A DNA stretch of 64,000 bases from Beaufortia kweichowensis (GCA_019155185.1 CM032798.1:6275501-6339500), one strand, 5' to 3'. Positions 37,133 through 51,403 are shown, counted from the stretch's first letter. The notes: generated from the sequence alone by a model not told the origin. Translations and numbers: made by a program.

Positions 37133-40100
37133 AAGAACATGTAAAATGAAAGTCAAAATTTCTCAGTAACTTGCTTTGCCAAATTCTCCGTCATTCGTCT
37201 GTGACTAAGCAAACTGTTAATGCTAAATGATGTAAATGGTTACTGTCAGTAATTCTGAGCTGAATAGTATTTGACATCAGAGCTGGCCGTGTTCATCCAG
37301 TGCAACAAACAGCCCTTGTTGTCTTACACCTCAAAAATAAAGTTTGTGGTAACCGCATATAGCTAAACAGCTAAATGCTTTCTTTCTCTTGCTTCTTAGG
37401 AACTATCAAGTAAGACTCGAGTTTTCTTGTGACTCGAGTTGAGTCATTGTCTCCTAACGTGTACACAACAATTCACATTTTCTGAAACGATACAGCGCCA
37501 ACAGATATCCCCTTACTGGTATGTGGTCCATCTTTACACAAAGAATCATTATGACATCAGACTGGTTTTGACGTAAACAAGTGTTCTAGGGAAATGCTTT
37601 AAAATAAGTCTCTGTGCTTTAAACTGTTTTCACTTCCTCTCTTTGCCAGTGAAACTCATTGACAAGATTACAAAATGGTCCTTACTGTAACAGATGAGCA
37701 GTCCAGTTACTAAACAGGCAAACAGTATCAATAATCACATGTTTGTGAGAAAGAAGGGGACTTTCAGAGCTAATAACACGCAATAAACTTGGATGTGCTT
37801 TGGTTTTAGATGAGGGAAGTTCAGATGAGCTGGTCTATGAGAATATTCAGGGTTCTGGACCTTTAAATGGCAGTTTACATGAAAAAAAAAAGCAGAATGC
37901 AAGCTACTTTTTCCATGACACACTTTGGAGCGAATAACTGCTCGAGTCTAGTCTGGGGAACATTTTAAGATGTTCACATTGTTGTTTTAAAGGAATTTAG
38001 CTGGCATGTACACGCATGTTTGTTTGTGCCAGCTTTAGGAAACTAATCGCAGGAAAATGCCCCTGGAGCAGGGTGCGAATTACGGGGAGGTTTGTCCTCC
38101 CTAAATAAAACTTGATTCCCCACGAAGGAGGAGATGTAAAAAGTGATCTTTAAACATTCACATAAGTTCAAAACTCTAAAAAAAAAATGCTGCGTTGTTT
38201 CAATCCAATGAGTCAAATGGATAAATACACCCGCAGGGTTAAATGAGCCAGCCATTTGTATGTAAATATATTTTGCCAACCACTAAAATCCACTAAACCT
38301 AGAAACGTTTTCCTCAAAAAAAGATTTTCTGCACATAATGAAATCATATTGAGGGCAACTCCATGCAAAGGTCAACCTTTTTAACAAAGGTTTTCATCAT
38401 ATTGATAGAATAAATATATTTTATATTTTAAATACCCATGTGAAGTCTCTCTCAAAGTTTTTCAAGGATTTGTTTATTTTTAAAGCATAGTTTTAATAGT
38501 CAGGTAAAGTGCTGTTTTCAGAATGGTCTCATCCATGAAAAATGTCAGTTTGCTGGGTAGAATTGCTTCTGGTTTGTGCATTTTAATAAAAAAAATCCTA
38601 CAAAGTGATTCAGTTGTTAATAAAACATTCTGTAAGAATAATCCATAATGCTGGAATTACCCGGCTGCAGGTCACTTTACGTCTCGAGTGTAAATGAATC
38701 AAGCTTGGAATTTGAACTTGGTTTATTAAAGCATCCATGTACATTACCCAAACTAGGCACTCTAGGCAAACTGAAAAAGCTTTTAAGCCACACATTTCTG
38801 CCTTTCAGCACAAATCCACCTAATGTGGAGATTAACTTTGTTGGCATTTAGAATTATGGGAGACCTTTACACACACTCCCTGGACGTCAGAGTAGCTGTG
38901 TGTAAACACAGATGTTCACACACTCATTCATTCACGTGTTTGACAATTAGAATGTGTCTGTCTATAATGTGTGTGTATACAAACGTACTGAAAATACAGT
39001 ACACATGTATGCATCCGATGCTGAATTTGAATACAACGAAGTGAAACACTTTAACATTAGAGGAACTATAGATTATGGTGATCTCATGACACTGTTTAAT
39101 TAAAACTGATTTTCAATTAGGTCAATATGTTATCTCAATATGTTATCTTGGTTTGCAGTTACGCAAAGATTGTTTACCCAGACAAAGCAAGAACGTGTGT
39201 TAGGTGTGAAATTACAGCACAGGTTTATGTACCAGTTGATATCACCAGCACAGTTGTGGTTGTGTGTAATGTGCAATCAGCTGCATACACAATGGTCTGA
39301 TGGAAAATGTTATCTAAACCAGCTGTGAACAATTTGACTCTTATCTAAACACAAACGCTTGATTTACTTAAACACACTCATAGCGATAAAAATTCATCAC
39401 TATTGACTGTTTAGTGATGTGCAAAATCACTCAGTAAGGGAGAGAGTATAGAAAGTGATATATGAAGAATAGGTACAACATAAAAGGTACGCAAGAGGAG
39501 ATGACACATGATCATTGTGTGTTCAAAAGACACCAGAAAATAGGGACGAGATGGAGAAGTAGTGGCCCATTTTTGCGGTACTGCTGGCATGCAGCGGCAT
39601 ACAGAGACCATGTAACCCAAATAAGCCAGTTGAGAAGAAATACGCAGAAAAAGCTCAAGCGAGTCGAGCGTGTCAGTTCTGACCTTGATGGTGATGCGTG
39701 CAGCCTCCTCACCACTTCCTCACTGAAGTCAAAGTGAACCTTGCCTCTGTGACAGGGCGACCTGCGCAGCATGGCCCCGGGACACAGCGCTGTGCCGCTG
39801 ACTTCGCTCTACAAGCGTCTCCTTTGCATGACTGCCTAACGTTTAGTGCCCTCCCACAGAGTTTAACTTCACAGCACAGCCACTTCCTTTAGGAGTCCAG
39901 CTGCGAGAGTGTTCCACGCGCCTCTCGCCATGAGAAACGGCCGCACATGAAACCTGGGGCGGAGCTTTGAAAAAAGGAGTCGGAGTGGCTGAACAAATGA
40001 GAAGTTTCTTTTCTGAATTAGCACTTGTCTGTGGATATTAATCTTAGAGTGACATTTAAATGAATGTACTGAATAAGGAAACATACATTTTCAGAGTTTT

Positions 40101-40327
40101 GCAACTAGCGAACATAAATAAATTAATTGATTTTACTTGCTAGTAGGATCTGGTATCACTGTTAAATGCTTTTCACAAACAATGACTTTTCCTGATACAT
40201 AAAATGATATCATAATCATATTTAAAGGTTTGCTGTCTTTACTAGTGCATTTTAAATCTTTCTATAATGTGACAAATGCGTTTTTAAAAGTACAAATATT
40301 CCAGATTTTTCCACATAATCTCTTGAC

Positions 40328-40580
40328 TAAAGGGACAGTTCAGGCAAAATGAAAATTTATCATGTAATTTCAAACCTGTATGACTTTTATTTTTCTGCAG
40401 AACACCAAAAAATATATATTTTAAAGAACATTAACAAACAACATTGATTTCCACTGTATGGACACAAAACCACTGAGACATTTCTCAGAATATCTTCTTT
40501 TGTCATTTTTTTGACAAAATAATTTTGGAATGACATAAGAGTAATTAAATCACGGGTAAAAATCACCATCTCTTTAACAT
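40328..40580. mobile_element. palindromic non-autonomous element
   Basis: Starts TAAAGGGACAGTTCAGGCAA, passes CAAACCTGTATGACTTTTAT, and ends ATCACCATCTCTTTAA, a diverged reverse complement of the start. The inner arms also pair approximately. No coding capacity. Confidence 0.65.
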
Positions 40581-41737
40581 GAGGTCATAAAAGCTACATG
40601 CATAATAACTTCAACTTCTCAAACGTATGTCATTTCAACGACCATTAGTGTGATTCAAAGGTTCCTTCACATTGTCAGGACATTATTTTCATATGATTTA
40701 TCCAAAAATCTTTTGTAAACTCCGATACTTATAAAATTCAAAGCAAAGCCTTTAAACATTAAAATCCACTCCAGGAAACAGTCTTAACCAGTGAAGCGAA
40801 AACATATTAAAACATTCCAGTTATTCTGTCTTACAAGTTTTATAAGTCTTGTTGTTTGGTGTATGTTGACGTGGAGGTCGGATTAAAGACTGGTAAGACT
40901 GCAAAGCACTTGTGGTATTTAGTCATATATGTTTTAGAACCCTGTAAAAATAACAGATCTGTGCCTAAAGTGCACTGCTATGATGTTTACTCATCCATTA
41001 AGTATTTGTTAAGTGCAAATGAATCGGCTGTGAAGAGAGACGGTGACAAATGAGTTTAACTCAGAGGTAAAAGCTGATCTGACAGAGCAGAAGACAATGG
41101 GATTGCAGAGAAAGACATGTCTGATACACGGCTGATGATAATAGTCAAAGAAATACTGAGTAAAATAGGTTGGTGTAAGTCCTGAGAATGACTCAGTGTG
41201 AAATAATGTTGCAGTGCTGCTTGTCAAAACGAAACAATTGTGACTGATGGAAAGTCATTAATCAACTTGAAAGGGTTATAATTGATTAAAATAATTATCA
41301 TCTTCACAAGCTTCATTCTTTGATTTTGAGCTGTGATTATAACTGCTTAAATAAGTATGTATGTGATACAAATTAGGCATAAACTTGGAGACAACAGTAC
41401 AGCAGACTGTCCACTAGATGGCAGCAGTGTAAAAATAAAGAATACAGTACAAGCTGAGTTGTGTACAGCATTTAAATGTTCCTTAGTGAAAGTGTTCAAT
41501 GTTCACTTTTCTGTTATGATTATTTGGGCCAGTAAGTCATGACTTTAAATCTCATTTTGAAGGTTAACAGTAGAATAAAACAGTCTGCCAAGTGCTTAAT
41601 GCAAATACTAAAATTGAGAAGCAATTATTCAATTAATATGTTGAATAACTAACTAATTAACAGCTGAAAGTGAAAATATAATTGAACAACAAAAATAAAG
41701 TAATCATGTATACATTTACAAAAATAACTTGTTACAT

Positions 41738-42040
41738 GGTGTTCTGAAATACTTGATTTTGATTGGTCGGTCGCAACATTCCAAAGTATTATTCTCTGTT
41801 AACAAGCACTCAAATATAGTCAATTTTTTAAAATATTTTGCTAACGATTCAATTTTAAAAGGAATAATACTAATTAATAACATATATGAAAAAATATATT
41901 ACAAATTATTAAACCAAATCGTGTGTTTGTCTTTTTTAAATTTAGTCTTATCTGACAGTTGAGTCTAACGCTGATAGAAAAAAATGTTACCTTGCAGAAG
42001 ATTTGTGTTTTATCCATATAATAAAATCCAATAATTTACT
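41738..42040. mobile_element. interspersed non-autonomous element, copy 2
   Basis: TTCTGAAATACTTGATTTTG then ATTGGTCGG, later TTAAACCAAATCGTGTGTTT, diverged from the 33478 copy. Limits are approximate. Confidence 0.5.
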
Positions 42041-44354
42041 CATGTGGCATTACATTATCCCCTATATATATATATACTACCTTAGATAACATACATTGAA
42101 CTGTCCCCATAGACTTATTAAAACATGCTGTCTAAGTAGAAAATCAACCAAGTGCTGATCTTAAGACACATATCCCTGCTGATGCAGAGATCACCAGTAA
42201 ATGGAGAATCAGTCCAGAATCACTAAACAAACTTATTTACATCTAACCTTTATACTTGACACCAGAGTATCAATAACACACCCAGATCTGGGATAAAAGC
42301 AGCATGCCAGTTCTAATATCACATGGGTATTTCTATGACTGTGTGTGGCTGATAGAAGCAGACTTGTAATTATGTTTGGAGGCAATTACATAAACTGATT
42401 ACACATGAACCTTGATTATAATTTTCATCCTTGTATTTCTATTCATCCTCAGGGTGACGTCTGCATGAGCTATCATTACAGATGTATAAAAGACAGAAAA
42501 GATTTACAAAAGAATCGTCTAATCTGTCTAAAAGCGTGAGAGATATTCTGCTCAATATGAAACAATACTTGGGGATGGCAAAGCATTAATCATGTGGCCA
42601 AACTATTTTTCTCAGAGTTAAGAAGAGTAAACAATCATGCTAATGCTAAAATAAATTAATTTAACTTCATTAGAATTTATAAAAGCTTGGTGGCATTGCT
42701 GATTTTTTCTTAAAATGTTCATGTTAATCACATATTCAACAATGTGAATACGCCTTGATAAAAATTATGATATAGACACTGATTTTATTTTCATTTACAT
42801 GGCAGAATAATCACTGCAGGACACATTCTGACAAGAAAACCAGCCAAACAATTACAGCCATATCATAAAAATGACAAGACTAGACTTTCTCATTAATTTC
42901 CATTTAAAATGACAAGTGAACTGTGAGATGAGCAGAATGTGTTAGAAGTCCCACATCTTTAGCCGTGTGAGCACTTATCACTGGAATTACAAGTGTTGGC
43001 ACATAGAGATAAATAAGCCGCATGAATGAAATAAACATTTCTCTCAAGTGTCCTAAATTGTTGCCCCTGAATACCACTACAATAATAACAACGGCCCACA
43101 AAGGAGCATTAGAGCAAAATTTATTATTTAATATGATCTTGAAGTACAGTTGCTGGAATTACAAATACGCTAAGAAAGATTTACCTTAATTCTCAGAGAT
43201 TTTTTTTTTACGTTTTTGTATGTCACACCATAGGACGTAGACATTTGTCAGCTACCCATTTTATGCCTGAACAGGTCACATCTGACTGTACTGTATGAGA
43301 TCATTTGATACCATAGTTGATTTCACATCACACTTAGATTAGTGGTGAGATGGCATGAAATATAGGAAAGTGGTGAATTAAATTTCAGTTCAATTTTAAA
43401 GAGGCTGAGCTAACACTGGATTGAAATATCAATGTACCGAGTTCATAAAAATGGTCAGTACCAGTTAAATACATATGGGATAATGCAGTCAACCAGTTCT
43501 GCTTCTTATGAAAAACTATTGACCGGTCTGGATCTAGCATCTAGCTCCCTTAAGACACCCAAATCAAATAACTAACTATTAGCTGTGGTACCAGGTATCA
43601 GATACCATGGCACTTTGAAATATACATGTACTGTATATTGATATACTGATTTAAAATTCCAATAGCCTCGGTAAGACCCCTCACCTTTCAAACTTGATCA
43701 TCGAATGTATAGTGTCATGACAATAAGATAAGGCTTTTTCCATTACAGATGCTTGTATTACACTGTTAGATGGGACAGCGCTGTTGTAGGACATGATACA
43801 TGCAGAGCAGGGTATTCTATGACCCCGTCACAAAGCGTGCTGTAAACTGATCTGCCGTACAGGCATGACAGCTGTGTTCTGAGTGCCCGTGCGTAGCCTC
43901 CACCTTTGGAGATATGAAACAAAGCTTTACAGGTGCAGGTACTGTATACCTAACACTGTCCATCACAATGTAAGTATATATAAGCACTTGCCAACTTGAC
44001 TCTTGTTACAGTACGATTCTTTCTCAATTCAACCTTTGTTACTAACATTATTATTCCTTAACATACTGTAGCAAGATTTTTCACCTTTGCTTAATAGGTA
44101 TTGTAAGGACCTATTTGACTTGTATGATGAAAGTTTCACACAAATAAAATTGTGTAACAATGAATGAACTTAATAATGAAAAAAATCTCAATAATTTTAG
44201 TTTCATGGCTAGAAAAAAACTTTAAATGTAAAACTGAATATAGAACTTAGCAATCAGCCTCTAAACACAAACTAAACCTATACAAGTCCAAGCTAAAATA
44301 GAGAAAGAGTGGGTGTATTTCAGAGAAATACAAAGAAAAAAAGATTTGGTACAT

Positions 44355-44390
44355 GGATGACTTGGGTTCAAATCCTATTTTTAATTTTGT
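44355..44390 (+). mobile_element. possible SINE B-box relic
   Basis: GGATGACTTGGGTTCAAATC contains a B-box-like GGGTTCAAATCC (44364-44375). The rest of a SINE is not evident. Confidence 0.3.
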
Positions 44391-45554
44391 ACACTAAAGC
44401 TTTTTATGGCATTCTGAGACACAGTTTTATTGTACAAAATCAACCTATAGTTTCTTTCTTAGTACCCTTATATGCAAGAATAAAATAAAACTCCTGGCAT
44501 TAATCCTCCTTTATCTTGACCTTTATCCTGTCTCAGACATAAAGGCACAGCAGTCTTTAAAATCCTGAAATGTTCCTATCAACAGTGTTTGAAGTGGGCG
44601 GTAATTCTGTGCTATGCTTTCAGAACACTGGAAATTCTTTCATACACAATCAGAACTCTTTTCACCTCAAGCACCTAGTGTACCATTTAAATATCATTTT
44701 TGATTTGATGACATGAGCAATTTACTTCTTGCAAATCCAGCAAATGCTGTAGTACTTTATGTAGTAATATTTTATTTTAATAAAATGTAAAAGCTTTCGT
44801 TACTTCAGCAAACACATGCATAGTCTTTATTAGGATTGGCATCAGATTAAATATAAACATAGATTAAATATAACCAGTCAATTAAAATAATTAATAAAAA
44901 TTAATAAAATATTAATCATTCTCAAAATTGTGCTGTAATTTGCTTTTAAAATTTGTAAAGAAATTTAATTTCAAAATGTAATGCAAATACAAAAGGTTCA
45001 ATACTGTTAAGTAAAGCAACAAAATGTGAAACAAAAATGTTTTAAAAACACATTTAATGCAAAATTTAGGATAAAGCACTGCCTATAAATCCATTAACCT
45101 GATAACTGTTACTGCATATATTGAGCATACACATGGTAATGCACTATCCAAACTACTTTAAAAAAAATGTTTTTTACATTCCTTCTTTATAATAATTTTT
45201 TGTTTATGTTTATTTGTATTGTAATAAAATTTTCTCAAATCATCAACATATAGTTTGTCATGATTAGAATAGAATTCAACTATGAAATATTAAAGTCCCG
45301 AGGAACGGTAACAGTTAATAGGTTAAAAACTAAAAAAGCACATTGTCTTTAGGTCAAATTTGACAAATTTTAAAAGCCAATATTTGTCATCCATACCTAG
45401 AAACGTCCTAAAAACAGTGCATATGCCTTTGTAGAACATACATCAACTGAACAAGGTGTTACAACAAGCTACGCAAGCTAGGACAACTAATCAAAACAAA
45501 CAAACAAACAGGTGGCTGCTATGGCTATAACCTTACACCCACATTAGCACTTAC

Positions 45555-45646
45555 CAGACCCAAGAGTGCCGACGGTATGAGAAAGCGCCCGGACTCAGAC
45601 AGGGCTCTACAGAGCTCTTGTTCTCTAGCAGATTGAATGCCGTCAT
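45555..45646 (-). CDS. pde4b: pde4b alternative long-form first exon ending YRRHSWVC (PDE4D3-like)
   Basis: An ATG at 45644-45646 opens 30 codons plus TG before a GTAAGT donor. The N-terminus starts MTAFNLLENK and ends GAFSYRRHSWVC, joining FDVENG at 34301 in frame. PDE4D3 begins with a short sequence ending FRRHSWICFDVDNG, whose RRHS serine is a second PKA site linked to anchoring; the fish exon keeps that motif with conservative changes. The product would be 672 aa. An in-frame stop lies about 130 bp above the ATG with no other ATG between. This is probably the fish counterpart of a PDE4B4/PDE4D3-type variant; the exact mammalian name is uncertain. Confidence 0.85.
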
Positions 45647-48050
45647 ATTTAACTTCCCAACGGATTCTCCTCTAAAATCATCCTTGCACCAGTCTAAACC
45701 ACCGGAGGGACTCTGGGTTGTTACGGCAGGGCAGAAGAGAGACTGTTAGTGGGAGTCTCTGGTTGCATTGTCAGTCTGTCACGCTTCTACCCTCCTCAGG
45801 GGGTCGAGTGTCATAGGTCCGCTCACACCTGGCAGAGACGCTGTGTCTAACTCTTGAACGTAATGGCAGCTCTTTCAGAAACGGGAGATAGGGACATGGA
45901 TAAACAGGAAGTGGAGGGGAAATCACTCATTTGGCGAAGTATGTCTGCCTTCGATCACATTGAGAGGCAGAGGACGTGTACCTATTATTCTTACAGAGTT
46001 TACATGTTACTTAGATGGATTTCATCAACAAGTAGACGGTAGACATGGTAACAGTCTAGAAAATGGAAACCAGACGCCTGGCTGATCTCTGTAGTGATGA
46101 CAGTCTCGGTGGATTTATGCTTTATCTAAAATCCATTATAGTCTGTTCCTTGTGTGCTAAAGAACAGGGCTTAGCAGATGATCTCTTTATTTTGATATCT
46201 TTTTGGACCTGGCTGGATATTCTGGCTTTTTATTAAAAAGTATTTTGTACCTCTATTTAGGTCCTAAATATCTCATTTTTATTTTTAAGTTAGCCATATG
46301 TCTGAAACAATTTATTACATTGCCCTAAAAAGTATTCAGATCAAATAACCGTTTCTCATTTACATATACTACCTCAACATTAGTTATTGTAAAGGGATTA
46401 TATAAAACATTTCATCTGTTATGTTATCAAGGTTACCTGCATAAAAATAAATTGTTTTGCATATCTATGACTTCTCAAGAAATTAAACAGGCATTTTTTC
46501 TACTGCATTCAAGACTTTATATGTCCTCAGAGTAACGGTGTTAAATTCTTACATTGAGTTTGTAAAGCTAAGCAGAGCTGGAAACTGCAAATTTCCAGGA
46601 ACAGACAGTAAACCTGAAAGAAACATGTTTGGCAGACATTCCCTTTATCATGCTACTATAATTAAATATAGGAAAATTATCTTCTTCCTCTTTTGGTGTT
46701 TTGGAATATCTATCCCTATGAGACAAAAACACAGATAAGATCTCTTTAACATTTTAGAGATTATCCCAAACAGAAATGGGATTAAATGGAGAGCAAATGA
46801 AAACTTTTCCCTCTTCATCTCAATTTTTTGCCCTGAGAAAAAACTACTAGATCCACTAGAGTTTTAACTGCATCACAGACTGTAATCAGATTTGCCAAGT
46901 ATAAAAACAAAAGTTGACATTATTGAGGATTTCTATATAAATTTATTTATTCCTAAAACACATTTTTCAACAATTGTCTCACTTTGTATAACAATTGTAT
47001 GTCTTTTTCCTCCAAGCAATTTTAAGAAAAACATCTGAGTATGCGGATACTTGAATCAGGGCCCCTATATTATGACATTTGGAATATTAATTTTAACTGT
47101 TTGCACAAATATTTAGTGTCTGTGTCATAAACGTTTACCAAGGTGGAAAACAACTGCTCTCAGGAAGAACAAATGCCCTCATATTTGCCTTATAATTAGC
47201 CTATCAGTCATTAAAAAATGCACTTTCACATGCTGAAATCAAGCTGTGAAAAAAGTGATCAAACTTAATCAAACTACATAATATTATACTATAAAACACT
47301 GTATGTGCTATGTAATTTTGGGAAGCACATTGGGCTTTTGCAGACGTGTCTCGCCACGGCCTAGATCCTCAGAAAACACCTGGGACAACTCCCGTTCCGG
47401 CCACAGATAAACCTGTGCTGGAAATTCATCTTAAAGACTTGGCTCTCAAATGACAGGAGCATAAAACACAGATGCTGCACATACTGTATGTGCCGTAGAG
47501 ATAGAAGATGAGCACATTTGTTCTTGCCAACAGCCTGTCTTGTTGGCCCAGACTTCGCCATATGCTGCCTGCACTAGTGCTTTTAAATTCATGGCAGTTC
47601 ATCTGAATTAGACCTGTTGTCAAGGTGACAGTACTTCATAAATGAACCCTCGGCTACAATTTGTTTCAAGATTATGTGAAGCCACCAAGGTATCTATATG
47701 TCATTAGGTCAAAGTATTAGGATTTAAAGATGCGCCTTAAATTAACAAAACAAACAAGACGGATCTGCGCGTATCTGCTTTGCATCTGCATAACGTGATC
47801 GTTATTCCCGCATTCTTACTTACAAACTCACGCACACAAGCGTCGTGAATCTGACCGGTCAAAGTCCCGTCAAGCGTCATCTGTTGCTTTGTTCAGTAAA
47901 TAACGGATGATTCACACATGAATCAGAATCAACTCCGCTCCTCTGGATTCAAACCATTATGACGTGATATTCATGCTCACGCTAGTCACGCAGCCCATAC
48001 GGTCGTCGAGGAAACCTTGTTGTTAATCCAGTTAATGTCCTGCTGCCTTT

Positions 48051-48064
48051 GTTTCCATAGCAAC
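48051..48064. promoter_or_regulatory. near-perfect RFX X-box
   Basis: GTTTCCATAGCAAC matches the X-box with one mismatch at position 4. It lies at the edge of a CpG-richer block (about 47760-48080). Confidence 0.4.
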
Positions 48065-48552
48065 CAGGTTGGCGACTTTTCCCCTTCCTCAAGGTAAAGC
48101 TACACCTAACAAGTCTTTTTACATCTGGGCAGGTGGTAATCTCTGTAACTGTCAATATCATATATGATACATTTCTATAACTTCTTTCAGGTGGAGAGGT
48201 TAAAAAGCTATACAGACAGGTAAGCCTCAATTGTCATTTTGCATCTATTAGCTTTTACAAGGATTGCTTGCCATATGCCCAAACTGTTATAATGGAATTA
48301 TATGGTTAGCGGTGATAATTTGATCCTGTCTTTACTAGTGCAAACACTGGCAATGCTTCAAGAATGTGATCCAGGTAAAGAGTCTGTCTGCGTGTGTGCC
48401 GTATGTATCAATGTGAAGAAGTTGGTCGGCCTGACAGAGACAAATGTGGACGGTGTGCTGCTGCCGTACTAATTCGCTGGGTTAACAGATTACTGAGAAA
48501 CAAGGCCAAGATAGCAGAGGCATTTAATAAACTAGACTATATAAACAGACGG

Positions 48553-48583
48553 CACACACACACACACATACACACACACACAC
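48553..48583 (+). repeat. (AC)n microsatellite, interrupted
   Basis: AC units with one TA interruption. Confidence 0.9.
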
Positions 48584-49257
48584 TGTGTTAAACCTATAGA
48601 AAACATTTCATGATGATTCAAAAAAACACATATTTTATCATTTAAAACACAGATTTCTTAAAAATATGTGCTGTGCTGCCTTAAAATAATATTTAATTAC
48701 TTCTTTGTGATTTAGTAAATGTTTTCTCTATAACACAAATCTATAGATAACAGATTACTATTATCCCTTATAATCTATTATTATTTATTCAAAATAATAG
48801 ACATATTATATCTATTATTTAGACACATTCAAATCATTTTGGCATGAAGCTGCCACAGTGCACAAGTACAATTGCAATAGATTGCAAAATAAAAGTCCTT
48901 CTCCTTTAAATGAACTATTATCTAAATGATCACATGAATAAAAATGCATTACGCTGCTCAGGTTTTATCACTATTACAAAATATTGCCTTCTAAAGTCAC
49001 TTTTGTGATACTTTATATGTCTGCCACAATAGCATCATGTCTTTAAATTATGTTTATTTGGGTGGTTTACTTGGTGAATATGCTGATATATGATATACTG
49101 TATGTGAATAATCATAGGACACAGTAGAGAATCTGTGATATCACCTTATTAATAGAGCTCTTGACGTTCTTCCAATCCAATATAAAATGCTCAAATATCA
49201 GTAAAACACAAAAGATCAGTTTTCCTATGGATCACATGCTTTCCTATATAAGCAAAA

Positions 49258-49374
49258 ACTGTACTATTGTGGGTTGTAGGTTGTGGGTTTGAACCCTATA
49301 GAACCCATAATGATAAAAATTGTATAGTCACATTGGATAAAAACGCCTGTTAAATGCATAAATGTAAAAAATGC
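49258..49374 (+). mobile_element. tRNA-derived SINE, 5'-truncated
   Basis: Contains a B-box GGTTTGAACCC (49286-49295), then TCACATTGGATAAAAACGCC and TGTTAAATGCATAAATGTAA, the conserved SINE tail. Confidence 0.7.
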
Positions 49375-50337
49375 GAGACACTAAAAGTAAAGCACGCACT
49401 TGGGAACACTCAGCATAATGTATCTTCAGAGTTACAATCACTTCACAGCACACAGGAAATGCTGCCCATCATGCTAGCATTAAACCACTACAGATATTAA
49501 CACGAGTGCCAGCATTTCCTTTTTGAGGTCTTTGAAAAACTCACATACTGACATACTTCCTGATTCTTCTATTTTAAAGCGAGACGCAGCACAGTACGAG
49601 ACATTACTTATGAATTGAATGTAATGACACAATGCTGCTGGTATTGCATGCTACTCAACATAAGCTGAAAGTGCTGTGACAAAATATCCCACCATAATCT
49701 GTGCCAGCACTACTCAGGAAAGCTTTCAGCAATGCAGTGACATCATCTGTGACGTCGGTTCTTTTGTTGAGAGAGTGAATAAAAGGCTCTTTTTTCCTCG
49801 TGCCATTGTCACTGGGCACCGTCTGATACCCCCAGGTGGACCAGCATTACATCCCCCCCAAACACAGCAGATGTGTCGCATCTCCTGGAGTCTGGCTGGA
49901 AATAGGAACCCATGGATCAAATCACAGCCCCATAGAAACTATATTCTTCTTCACAATGCCAGAATAGTTCCGGCTTCACTGATTTTTCTGTACATGATTA
50001 ATATGGCAAGAAAAAAACTATTCTTCTTTCTCAAAGAAACATTGTGCCTGTAAGGTAATGCTAAAAGCATTAAGTAATTTTCAACAGTTCCTAAAATGTA
50101 AATAATTGCCATGTCCAAAAGATTTACAAGCAGGGCACTTTACCCAATTCAAAAAGCTTTCATGCCTTCTATTATAAAAACACAAAGTGAGCAATCACCA
50201 TTACAGAATCAAACATTTGAGTGGTGCTCAGAAAAATAATACACGTCAGAAGTTTTGTGTTGATTAAAGGCGAGTTGTCGTGCTAACAGTAGTTTGGGCA
50301 TAGGCAGTGCACACGTGAATGGTAATTGGTAATGCCT

Positions 50338-50790
50338 AAAAGGTATAGTCCACTGAAAAACAACAACCACAAATATTTTGTCATCTTTTACCCGCCCTCA
50401 TGTCATTCCAAATCCATATAACTTATTTTCTTCTATGTAATGCAAAGGAGTTACCCAGAAGAATGTCAAAGTTTTCTTTTTCCTATACAATGGTAGTGAA
50501 TGGAGACTACGAGCGTCAAGCAAAGTCAAATTGAATTTCAGTCTGATCCTCACACAAACCTATTTCAAGACTTTAGAAGACTTTCATAACAAAATAAAAA
50601 AGTGTATTTGGTGTACTTTTATTAGTAGTTTTTAATGCTTTGCTGTTTTTAAAGACCGATATACCCTGGTCTCCATTCACTCTCATTGTATAGAAGAGAC
50701 ATTAGATTTCACTTTTAAACATGCATTGAAAACAGAAAACCATGGTGAAAAAATGGTTACAGCATATTTGGTTTTGGGTGAACTGCATTT
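50338..50790. mobile_element. foldback/MITE-like inverted-repeat element
   Basis: The left end AAGGTATAGTCCACTGAAAA and the right end near TTTTGGGTGAACTGCATTTT are diverged inverted copies. An inner pair, ATACAATGGTAGTGAATGGA and TCCATTCACTCTCATTGTAT, is also inverted. About 450 bp, non-coding. Confidence 0.75.
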
Positions 50791-51403
50791 TCAACAATGA
50801 TAACATTCAATCATTTCATAATTTAACATCAAATCTTTACTAATTGTACAAGCCACAGAATTCAAAAAAATATTCCATTTCCAGTATTGACATTAGAAAA
50901 TTAACCTCCAGGTGAACAATCAATCTAGTTAAAGGAGGCAAATGCCACAGAGCTTGTTTCCAGGGTAACCCTTTCGCCCGTCCTTAGTACCATTTTCTGC
51001 TACATCCACCAGCCATACAATATTGATCACTGGCGAGAAATGGCCTTAGCTATCTTGAACCTGCAAAGTAAGATTTGATTTGTTTGCACCTCTGCAGCCA
51101 TGCTGTTTACTTTCTTCTCCCCAATGGCCATTTTGCTACAAAGGGCCTGACACTGTTAGCTGAAAACAGTGGTGTTCAATTAGATTAGTTGTGGCAAATG
51201 AAATGGAAGGCATTAAATAAAGGCCACAGAACTGGAACACGGGGGAAGAATGCAATTAAACTCAACAAAAAACCCCCATCTAAAAATAACTCCTGCTGAG
51301 ATACACATACTGTAATGGCAAAAGAGAAAAGGTAACCAGAAAATTGGCTGTGTGGACCATGATGCACAGCTGTGGTCAAATTGCGGTAATAATCTACTTT
51401 TTA

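Larger units (their letters stand above)
34302..45554 (-). other. large pde4b intron above the UCR1 exon
   Basis: About 11 kb, AT-rich. It contains transposon ends at 37109-37132, an almost full palindromic element at 40328-40580, an interspersed element at 41738-42040 and a SINE B-box relic at 44355-44390. No exon recognised. Confidence 0.6.
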
